This document shows, one piece after another, positions 1 to 5,976 of a DNA stretch of 12,862 nucleotides. Made by a program: the position numbers and the translations under genes. Positions within the stretch are counted from its first letter, which is position 1; every line of letters starts with the position of its first letter. The DNA comes from an uncultured Lachnospiraceae bacterium (GTDB lineage: Bacteria > Bacillota > Clostridia > Lachnospirales > Lachnospiraceae), in NCBI GenBank assembly GCA_902489925.1, contig CABUBX010000050.1, positions 1-12,862 on the forward strand, written 5' to 3'. The notes beneath the pieces were generated by a model that was given only the letters and a program-made list of their open reading frames with translations, was not told where the DNA came from and did not search any database.

Positions 1-436
1 AAATATGCTTAATACTGTCGATAATTGTACCATCCGGCTGACAGAAGATAATATTGCTGTGCTTTCCCATCAGCTCGACGATAAGCCGCTTTTGGCATAA
101 ATCGCCCATATCGTTGAGATGCTCAATATAAAATTCAATAATACGCTCAAGGCCGGGCTGAGTAACAGACAGAATTTTGCCGCCATTTAAGTGTTTTCTT
201 AAAAGCATACAAAAATTCGGCGCTGTCATTGGATTGGGCTTTGCGTTTTCTGTAAAATAAGCAAGGGGCAGGGAAGCACTTGCTGAAAGAAGAAGTTTAT
301 AGTTTGTACGCTCGTTTTTTATTGTAATCATCAACTCATCGGCTTCGGGCTGATAAATTTTCTGAATACGTCCTCCGGTAAGGGCGCGGGAAAACTCGTC
401 AGTGAGCGCTGCGATGACAAGACCATCAAATGCCAT
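1..436 (-). CDS. rqcH: RqcH / NFACT family ribosome quality control protein, N-terminal part (cut by window edge)
   Basis: Only the first 145 codons are present; the rest lies beyond base 1. The start ATG (434-436) follows a strong GGAGG at 445-449 with 8 bases between. The protein begins MAFDGLVIAALTDEF and continues with GGRIQKIYQP, MTAPNFCMLLRKHL and ELMGKHSNIIF, all hallmarks of the NFACT-N domain (older names FbpA, YloA, fibronectin-binding protein). In this family RqcH binds peptidyl-tRNA-obstructed 50S subunits and recruits tRNA-Ala to add C-terminal alanine tails that mark stalled nascent chains for degradation. That role is family knowledge; the later coiled-coil and NFACT-R domains cannot be seen here. 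The conserved Asp-Arg pair that is functionally important in the Bacillus protein appears here as Glu97-Arg98. It is transcribed divergently from the next gene. Confidence 0.93.
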   Translation of the reverse strand, partial: MAFDGLVIAALTDEFSRALTGGRIQKIYQPEADELMITIKNERTNYKLLLSASASLPLAYFTENAKPNPMTAPNFCMLLRKHLNGGKILSVTQPGLERIIEFYIEHLNDMGDLCQKRLIVELMGKHSNIIFCQPDGTIIDSIKHI

Positions 437-469
437 TGTAAATACCTCCGCTAAATCTATTGCTATTGT

Positions 470-498
470 AGTATATCATCTTTAAGGATTTGACGCAA
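470..498 (-). promoter_or_regulatory. Candidate sigma-A promoter of rqcH
   Basis: On the minus strand there is TTGCGT (498-493), a 17-base spacer and TATACT (475-470), about 34 bases upstream of the rqcH start codon. The -10 is good and the -35 weak (three of six matches). Position and spacing fit, but no other evidence supports it. Confidence 0.4.
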
Positions 499-535
499 AG
501 TGTAAATAAAATTTTAGTAATTCTTTATTTTACCT

Positions 536-566
536 TTAAGTTAAATTTTATTTTTATCTATATAAT
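536..566 (+). promoter_or_regulatory. Candidate promoter of the CmpB-type membrane protein gene
   Basis: A perfect TATAAT lies at 561-566; the best upstream hexamer is TTAAGT (536-541) with a rather long 19-base spacer. Transcription would begin near 573, leaving a leader of about 20 bases that still contains the AGAAGGTGA ribosome-binding site (578-586). This supports translation from the ATG at 592 and not from the in-frame TTG at 490, which lies upstream of the promoter. Confidence 0.35.
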
Positions 567-591
567 GGGTAGCATAAAGAAGGTGATTTGT

Positions 592-1230
592 ATGAAGGCA
601 ATTTTACAGGAAAATACAGTTGTGATAAAAAACGTTTACAGACAGCATCTGAGAAACAAATCTTTTTCGCTGATGCAGGAGGCAGCCAAGAAATCATATC
701 ATTTGACTGCTCTTATAATCATATTTTTTGCGGTATCTTTTGCAGGTTGGCTGTGGGAAGTGGCGCTGCATTATATGACATCGGGAAATCTTGTAAATCG
801 GGGAACCCTGCATGGTCCATGGCTTCCGATTTACGGTGCGGCTTCTGTTTTTCTTTTAATCTTTTTAAGAAAATATGCAAAGCGTCCGCTTGTTGTTTTG
901 GCAGGAACAATTGTTTCATCCGGTGTTATAGAGTACATAACGTCTTTTGTGCTTGAAATAATTTTTCATACACGATGGTGGGATTACAGCGATATGCCGA
1001 TGAACATTAACGGACGTATTTGTGCCGGTGGTCTTGTTTTATTTGGCTTGGGCGGCTGTGCCGTAATTTATATGATAGGACCGATGCTTCGCAAAAAATC
1101 AGAGCAGATGAATAAAAAAAAGGCAGCTGTTTTTTGTATGGCAGTTATGGTTGTTTTTTTGATTGATGTGGTGATTTCATTTACAAATATAAGAACAGGG
1201 GCAGGAATCACAGCGGCGCTTTTACCATAA
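592..1230 (+). CDS. CmpB-type multipass membrane protein (PF06541, putative ABC transporter type IV permease family)
   Basis: The 212-residue protein has about five membrane segments (roughly 38-58, 78-93, 99-125, 143-163 and 177-198). Diagnostic family motifs are GWLWEV at 52-57, VNRGTLHGPWLPIYG at 68-82, and WWDYSDMPMNINGRIC near 129-144. Family databases call such proteins 'putative ABC-transporter type IV' or DUF1113, but no biochemical function is established and there is no ATPase gene beside it, so transport is only a label. The reading frame is open back to a TTG at 490. I chose ATG 592 because AGAAGGTGA precedes it and a TATAAT sits between the two candidates. A short charged N-terminal segment (1-35) precedes the first helix. 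No terminator is visible after the stop, so some read-through into the riboswitch leader is possible. Confidence 0.8.
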   Translation: MKAILQENTVVIKNVYRQHLRNKSFSLMQEAAKKSYHLTALIIIFFAVSFAGWLWEVALHYMTSGNLVNRGTLHGPWLPIYGAASVFLLIFLRKYAKRPLVVLAGTIVSSGVIEYITSFVLEIIFHTRWWDYSDMPMNINGRICAGGLVLFGLGGCAVIYMIGPMLRKKSEQMNKKKAAVFCMAVMVVFLIDVVISFTNIRTGAGITAALLP

Positions 1231-1242
1231 TCAATTTCCCTA

Positions 1243-1271
1243 TTGACATATTTAACATAAACGTATATGAT
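1243..1271 (+). promoter_or_regulatory. Strong sigma-A promoter driving the cobalamin riboswitch leader
   Basis: TTGACA (1243-1248, perfect -35), exactly 17 bases, then TATGAT (1266-1271, five of six matches to the -10). Transcription should begin near 1278, which gives an untranslated leader of about 377 bases containing the whole riboswitch and terminator. This is the best promoter in the window. Confidence 0.78.
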
Positions 1272-1304
1272 AAAGAGGAAGATATAAGAATAACTGCATA
1301 ATTT

Positions 1305-1470
1305 TATGATGGTTTTTAAATAACCTTTATTTAAAATTAAAAGGGAAATCGGTGAGAATCCGATACAGTCACCTCTGCTGTAAAGTGGACGAGAGAGCAT
1401 AACCATTGGATATATTTTATCCGAGAAGGGCTTTTTAGGATGAAGCTAAGTCAGAAGACCTGCCATCATA
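1305..1470 (+). promoter_or_regulatory. Cobalamin (B12) riboswitch aptamer
   Basis: The B12 box AAGTCAGAAGACCTGCC lies at 1448-1464. Other conserved core segments are AGGGAAATCGGTGAGAATCC (from 1341) and CTGCTGTAAAG near 1376-1386. The closing P1 helix is explicit: TATGATGG (1305-1312) pairs perfectly with CCATCATA (1463-1470). An AT-rich P2 hairpin follows P1, built from TTTTAAAT and ATTTAAAA arms within about 1313-1336. The bases between 1387 and 1447 form the peripheral stems, including GGAT/ATCC around 1408-1422. Known members of this class bind adenosyl- or methylcobalamin and reduce expression of B12 uptake or synthesis genes when ligand is abundant. Which corrinoid form this one prefers cannot be told from sequence. 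The first gene downstream is the large surface protein at 1655. Confidence 0.95.
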
Positions 1471-1540
1471 TACGTTTTGTAATTCCGGGCTGAGGGAGAG
1501 TATGCGGGTTGTACCATTAATTTAATAAAGTAAAGAACTA

Positions 1541-1582
1541 AAAGATTCTGCGTCAGGGGGCGTAAGAATCTTTTTTTGTTTT
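1541..1582 (+). terminator. Intrinsic terminator serving as the riboswitch expression platform
   Basis: AAAGATTCT (1541-1549) pairs with AGAATCTTT (1565-1573), with inner GC pairs around a TCAGGGGG loop, followed by a run of T to 1577 and a second T run at 1579-1582. It lies 70 bases after the aptamer and 72 bases before the start codon, so OFF control would be by premature termination. I could not identify a convincing antiterminator by eye. A GAGG at 1492-1495 could kiss the CCTC at 1372-1375 of the P5 loop, but that is speculative. Confidence 0.85.
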
Positions 1583-1654
1583 GATAAAAATCCATACACC
1601 AAAGGCCTTGGACATTTTGCAGTCTTATGAATTAAAAAAAGGAGTGTAAAGAAC

Positions 1655-4600
1655 ATGAAAATGAAAAAAAATGTTGTCAAACAGATTCTGAGTCTCATGA
1701 TGGCTGTCATTGTTTTAGTTTCCGGTGTGTCTATTCCGGCAAAAGCCAATGAAGTTATACCTGATGAAGAAATTGTTGTCGGAGGGGATTTGAAAGAGGA
1801 TGCTTCGGATGCAGGTCAGGAAGAAGTGACAGATACGACACAAGAGCTGCTGACAGATACCCCGACAGTGTATTTTGAAAATATCAGCGGCGAGAAAATT
1901 CCGGTGACGGAAGGTGGAACAATTGAGCTTAGTGCTTTGGACGAAGGACGGTTTGTTATTGAGGGAATCGGTGAAAAGAGCGCGGAATGGGATTTTATGT
2001 CTAAAATTACAGACCATGAAGACCAAATTCGTAACCAATGGTGGGTTGCAGCGTATACAGGGCAATGGCAGCCTTTTATCCTTATGGCTCAGCCGATAAG
2101 CGGCAGCGTCTATAACAGCGATAATCCGAGTGAAGTGTTTATGAATTTTTCTATTAAGACAGTCCCGAGCAAAATTGATGCGATTAAGGTTTACCATGGA
2201 GAAGATGAGGTAACAGTGGATAATCCATATCGCGTGAAAGGAAATGAGGCATTTAAGGTAGATGTCAAGGGGCATCAAAGTGATACGGACACATGGAGAG
2301 ATATTCCGTGGCAGGCGCTGGAATGTATTTCAGTTGACGGACACGGGCGCTTTACACCAAATAACACTTTTGAACTTTGGCAGGAAACCTCGCAGTTTAG
2401 TGTTATTTTGGAAGAAACAAGAGGAAATGAACAGCCGGTTAAGGCGGACTTTAAGGCAACTTCCGAGAAGATAGAAATTCAGGATTTCAATGTATCTGTA
2501 CCTAAGACATGGTTTATTGACCAGTGGCAGGATGCGATGGGCACAGGCGGAAGCTATGTGGGGATTATGCCGGGACAGGATAAATCTAAGGATATTGTGT
2601 GTGAGTTTACACCGGAAAATACTTTGGATACAAAGCTTAAATGGGAAGCACTGACACCTGAAATTGCGGAGTATACAGACACTTTATTTGCGGGAATTAT
2701 ACCTAAAAAATCGGGTGTTGCGAAATTTAAAGTAACGAGTGTTTCTAATCCTGCGTTATCTAAAGAGGTGCAGGTGGAATTTAAGTATAAGAATCCGTTA
2801 AAATCAGTAGCTGCCGAAGCAGCAGAGTTTAAACTGGAAAAAGATGAAACCTTATCTTTTAAAATTGATGCTCAGCCGTCAAATGCAACAGAACAGCGTT
2901 TTCATTGGGCATATGACACAGAAGGTGTTGTCGAAGTGACTGACGGTATCAAGTTAGACAACAGTGTGCTTGTGCCGACAGAGTTTACACACAGCATTCG
3001 GGCATTAGAATCCGGAACCGTTAAAGTTACAGGAACACCGTATGATGAAACAGCAGGATGCAAACCGGTAACTTTTACAGTGACAGTCACAGAAAATGGT
3101 GCGGCACAGGGCGATGGAGATTTCCTTGCAATGGCTAAAGCGGATATCGCCCACGGTGTTGAATATTTGAAAACGCAGAAAATGGCAGGATATAACGATG
3201 AATGGAATGTATTTACAGTGCTGCGTTCCGGCGGAAAAATTGACCAGTCTGTGCTTGACAGCTATTATGCAAATGTTGTTAATAAATTAGAGAAGGGTAC
3301 AGATAAATTAAGAGCAACAGATATTGCCCGTGTTTCCATAACGCTGGCAGCTATGGGTAAGGATTTGACAGATATTGAAGGTATAAATCTTATGGAGGCG
3401 ATTTATACAGATGCGCTTTCAACAAAGATTGGAAACGATACAACCAATGCGCCGATATGGGCATTAATTGCCCTTGATTGTCAGAATGTCGAGATTCCTG
3501 AGGATGCTGTATGGACAAGAGAAAAGCTTATTGAGCAGATTATCAAATTCCAAACAGAAGATGGCGGTATTGCACTTTTCGGCAACAGTGCAGATTTGGA
3601 TATTACGGCAATGGCTGTTCAGGCGATGGCGCCATATCAAAATTCCAATCCGAAGGCGAAGGCGGCTGTGGACAGAGCCATTGCTTATATGAAAAATAAA
3701 ATGTCTGATAAGGCTGGATTTGTAGGCTGGGGAAGTGAAAACAGCTGTTCTACAGCACAGGTTGTCACAGCATTGACAGCAGCCGGGATTGACCCGACAT
3801 CTGCTGAATTTACTGTCAATGAAAATAATCCGATTATAAATCTTGACAGCTATAAAACCAAGAACGGCTTTTTGTATACGCTGCCGTCCGGCGCAGGCGC
3901 AGGGGCGATGGCAACTCAGCAGGTGACTTATGCTTTTGAAAGTTATAGACGTTTTGCAGAAAATGAAAATCGCCTGTATGATTTAACAGATATGCTTGGT
4001 GGCGGTAATGCTGATGAATTACAGGCTGTTTTCTCAATTGAGCGTTTTACACTTGGACAGGGATATTTTGTAGAGCCAATAGTTGTAAACTTTAAAGAAG
4101 GTGACAATGTTACGGCGATTATTAAAAATGTGATTGGCGAGGAGAATTTCCAAGGAATGGATAGTTACCTTGAAGCAATTAAAGGTGCGGATTTAGGCGC
4201 AGACAAGGTTGTCATTCCGGAATATATTACAAAAGAACTTGGGGGACCATCAACTGAGGAAGCCAAGGAGACCGGAAATGACGATGAATGGCTTGGCGAG
4301 TTTGATTACAGTTTTATGTCCGGATGGATGTATTGTGTAAATAATGAGTTCCCGGGTGTTGGAATTTCGGCGTATGAGCCAAAAGACGGCGATGTCATCC
4401 GTCTTCAGTTTACATACTGGGGCTATGGCTCGGATTTAGGTTCGAGTATGATGGGCGGAAGTGCGGTGAAGGCGTCAAATAAAGATGAAATTACACGCCT
4501 TATGGCACGCGCTAATGCAGATGAAGGACTTAAAGAAAAGCCTGCTGTTAAAGCAGCTTATGCGAAAGCTGTTGAATTGACATCAAAGGTTATCACACCT

Positions 4601-5839
4601 CAGGAAGAAATCGATAAGGCTGCAAAGGAATTGAAAGAGATTCTTGATAACGGCGGAAATTATGTTGCTGTGTCAGAAGTTGAAAAACTAATAGAAGCAA
4701 TAGGCGAAGTAAGCCTTGAAAGCATCGGAAAGATTGAGGCAGCCGAAAAAGCTTATGAAGCTTTAACTGAAGCACAGAAGGCACTTGTAGAAAACATTGC
4801 GACATTGGAAGCTGCAAGAGCAGCTTACGATAAGTTAAAAGAAGAAGCAGACAAAGAAGCAGCCGATAAGGCGGCAGCAGCAGGTGTGACAAAGCAGATA
4901 GAAGCCATCGGTGAAGTGACACTGGATAAGGAAGCAGCCGTGCAAGCAGCGAGAGCGGCTTATGACGGACTTACAGAGGCACAGAAAAAATATGTCAGTG
5001 AAGCAGTGTTAAAGCTTTTGACGGATGCAGAATCTAAGCTTGAAGAATTGAAAGATGCGGTAGATAGGGAAGCAGCAGAGAAAGTCGAGAAATTAATTGA
5101 AGCTATCGGCGAAGTAAGCCTTGAAAGCATCGGAAAGATTGAAGCAGCCGAAAAAGCTTATGAAGCTTTAACTGAAGCACAGAAAGCGCTTGTAGGAAAT
5201 GTTGCGACATTAGAGAGTGCAAGAGCAGCTTATGATAAGCTAAAAGAAGCGGAGGATAATAAAAACGAAGGCGGTAAAACAATTACAAACAGTAAGTATA
5301 AAGTGTCTGTAAGCGGTGAAGAAATTACATCGGATATGGTGCTTGAAATTACGCCGCTCACAAAGGATGATGCAGATGTCAAAGCAATGCAGAAGGCGGT
5401 TTCATCAAAATATGTTATTACAAAGCTTTATCATATGGCTGTTTATAGAGACGGAAAGGAAGTAACACTAAATAAAGACGTGAATATTTCATGGGCAATG
5501 GATGAAAAGTACAACGAAAAGACAGTGACTGTACTTCATGTGATGAACGGTACGGTTGAAAAATTGAGTGGAAAAGTTAAAGATGGTGTGCTGACAGTGT
5601 CAGCAAAAGCGCTTGGTAATTTTGGCGTTGTACTTGAGGCAAAAGATGTATCCGGTTCAGGCAATAACGGAACAAACGGTGGTTCTTCAGGCAATGGCTT
5701 GGGCAGTGGTACGGTTTCAGGACTGGATGGTGTGAAAACCGGTGATGAAGCGCCGATAATACTCATGTGGACAGCGCTTTTATGTGCTGTAGCGCTGGGA
5801 ACTACAGCAGTGGTGCAAAAGAAAAGACGGGGACATTAA
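1655..5839 (+). CDS. Riboswitch-controlled wall-anchored protein with terpenoid-cyclase-fold barrel and DUF4430 (transcobalamin-like) domain; candidate corrinoid-binding protein
   Basis: The protein has 1394 residues; the ATG follows AAGGAG at 1639-1644. Order of parts: signal peptide 1-31 (KKNVVKQ, hydrophobic core, PAKA then NEV); beta-rich Ig-like regions about 60-380; a BIG2-like domain about 383-482; an alpha/alpha-barrel about 488-780 with SADLDITAMAVQA (645-657) and STAQVVTAL (699-707); DUF4430 about 790-925, with GWMYCVNN and EPKDGDVIRLQF; a FIVAR-like helical segment about 935-1000; three helical repeats starting at 1009, 1078 and 1144; a beta-rich domain about 1208-1335; a Gly/Ser linker; and the sorting signal VKTGD (1360-1364), hydrophobic helix and KKRRGH tail. 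In animals, intrinsic factor and transcobalamins pair the same barrel fold with a related C-terminal domain to bind B12. With the B12 riboswitch just upstream, extracellular corrinoid capture is the best inference; no ligand contacts can be assigned by eye. It is probably not an enzyme, since it is secreted and anchored. Confidence 0.85.
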   Translation: MKMKKNVVKQILSLMMAVIVLVSGVSIPAKANEVIPDEEIVVGGDLKEDASDAGQEEVTDTTQELLTDTPTVYFENISGEKIPVTEGGTIELSALDEGRFVIEGIGEKSAEWDFMSKITDHEDQIRNQWWVAAYTGQWQPFILMAQPISGSVYNSDNPSEVFMNFSIKTVPSKIDAIKVYHGEDEVTVDNPYRVKGNEAFKVDVKGHQSDTDTWRDIPWQALECISVDGHGRFTPNNTFELWQETSQFSVILEETRGNEQPVKADFKATSEKIEIQDFNVSVPKTWFIDQWQDAMGTGGSYVGIMPGQDKSKDIVCEFTPENTLDTKLKWEALTPEIAEYTDTLFAGIIPKKSGVAKFKVTSVSNPALSKEVQVEFKYKNPLKSVAAEAAEFKLEKDETLSFKIDAQPSNATEQRFHWAYDTEGVVEVTDGIKLDNSVLVPTEFTHSIRALESGTVKVTGTPYDETAGCKPVTFTVTVTENGAAQGDGDFLAMAKADIAHGVEYLKTQKMAGYNDEWNVFTVLRSGGKIDQSVLDSYYANVVNKLEKGTDKLRATDIARVSITLAAMGKDLTDIEGINLMEAIYTDALSTKIGNDTTNAPIWALIALDCQNVEIPEDAVWTREKLIEQIIKFQTEDGGIALFGNSADLDITAMAVQAMAPYQNSNPKAKAAVDRAIAYMKNKMSDKAGFVGWGSENSCSTAQVVTALTAAGIDPTSAEFTVNENNPIINLDSYKTKNGFLYTLPSGAGAGAMATQQVTYAFESYRRFAENENRLYDLTDMLGGGNADELQAVFSIERFTLGQGYFVEPIVVNFKEGDNVTAIIKNVIGEENFQGMDSYLEAIKGADLGADKVVIPEYITKELGGPSTEEAKETGNDDEWLGEFDYSFMSGWMYCVNNEFPGVGISAYEPKDGDVIRLQFTYWGYGSDLGSSMMGGSAVKASNKDEITRLMARANADEGLKEKPAVKAAYAKAVELTSKVITPQEEIDKAAKELKEILDNGGNYVAVSEVEKLIEAIGEVSLESIGKIEAAEKAYEALTEAQKALVENIATLEAARAAYDKLKEEADKEAADKAAAAGVTKQIEAIGEVTLDKEAAVQAARAAYDGLTEAQKKYVSEAVLKLLTDAESKLEELKDAVDREAAEKVEKLIEAIGEVSLESIGKIEAAEKAYEALTEAQKALVGNVATLESARAAYDKLKEAEDNKNEGGKTITNSKYKVSVSGEEITSDMVLEITPLTKDDADVKAMQKAVSSKYVITKLYHMAVYRDGKEVTLNKDVNISWAMDEKYNEKTVTVLHVMNGTVEKLSGKVKDGVLTVSAKALGNFGVVLEAKDVSGSGNNGTNGGSSGNGLGSGTVSGLDGVKTGDEAPIILMWTALLCAVALGTTAVVQKKRRGH
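4679..4844 (+). repeat. Direct repeat, copy 1 (166 bp, coding)
   Basis: This segment recurs at 5084-5249, exactly 405 bases later, and the two copies are nearly identical. The stretch GGCGAAGTAAGCCTTGAAAG and the bases after it are shared, with only scattered substitutions. It encodes helical repeat 1 of the surface protein (from residue 1009, EKLIEAIGEVSLESIGKIEA). A third, diverged unit lies between the copies (from residue 1078). Confidence 0.88.
5084..5249 (+). repeat. Direct repeat, copy 2 (166 bp, coding)
   Basis: Partner of 4679-4844, encoding helical repeat 3 (from residue 1144). It has the same protein pattern, AIGEVSLESIGKIEAAEKAY then LTEAQKALV. The high DNA identity suggests recent duplication or gene conversion. 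Recombination between the copies would remove 405 bases (135 codons) without changing the frame. Confidence 0.88.
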
Positions 5840-5851
5840 TTGACATTAAAT

Positions 5852-5864
5852 AAGCACAGTGCTT
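5852..5864. promoter_or_regulatory. Perfect 13-bp palindrome, candidate operator
   Basis: AAGCAC-A-GTGCTT is a perfect inverted repeat 13 bases after the stop codon of the first surface gene. Its right half overlaps the TTGAAA -35 element proposed for the next gene, the classic position for a repressor site. It could equally be a small RNA hairpin. No regulator gene lies in this window. Confidence 0.35.
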
Positions 5865-5891
5865 GAAATCTATAATAGTACAGGATATTTT
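5863..5891 (+). promoter_or_regulatory. Possible promoter of the second surface protein gene
   Basis: TTGAAA (5863-5868), 17 bases, TATTTT (5886-5891). The -35 matches five of six and the -10 four of six. If real, the second surface gene could be transcribed independently of the riboswitch. A perfect TTGACA (5840-5845) and a perfect TATAAT (5871-5876) also occur here but are 25 bases apart and do not form a normal promoter together. Confidence 0.3.
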
Positions 5892-5897
5892 ATAAGG

Positions 5898-5936
5898 GCA
5901 CGGACAGGCGAAGCTGAGGCTTTCGCCTGCCCGTGC
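5898..5936 (+). other. Long intergenic stem-loop between the two surface protein genes
   Basis: The arms GCACGGACAGGCGAAGC (5898-5914) and GCTTTCGCCTGCCCGTGC (5919-5936) pair over 17 positions, with one A/C mismatch and one bulged T around a TGAG loop. No T run follows on either strand, so it is a poor intrinsic terminator. It may act as an mRNA-stability or processing element separating the two cistrons, or as a weak attenuator. It is 40 bases upstream of the next start codon. Confidence 0.6.
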
Positions 5937-5976
5937 TACTGTAATATCTGCCTGACAGGGCATTTTGGAGGTAAAT

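Noticed and set aside
490..591. TTG start giving a longer 246-residue CmpB-type protein
   Set aside because: There is no good ribosome-binding site before the TTG, a TATAAT lies inside the extension, and ATG 592 has a clear AGAAGGTGA. The added residues do not belong to the family.
488..780. Surface barrel as a true prenyltransferase or squalene cyclase enzyme
   Set aside because: Coordinates here are residues of the first surface protein. It has a signal peptide and wall anchor, sits next to DUF4430 and lacks a full DxDD motif, so a binding role fits better.
4593..4922. Minus-strand open frame rich in Leu opposite the repeats
   Set aside because: It is the antisense shadow of the Ala/Glu-rich helical repeats; low complexity, no ribosome-binding site.
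4679..5249. Direct repeats as a CRISPR array or mobile element ends
   Set aside because: The repeats are coding, 166 bases long, only two in number, and match a protein repeat unit in frame.
5840..5876. Promoter made of the perfect TTGACA and TATAAT hexamers
   Set aside because: The spacer is 25 bases, far outside the usual 16-19.
5965..5976. TTG start four codons upstream for the second surface protein
   Set aside because: The TTG overlaps the GGAGG ribosome-binding site that serves ATG 5977, and ATG 5977 begins a textbook signal peptide.
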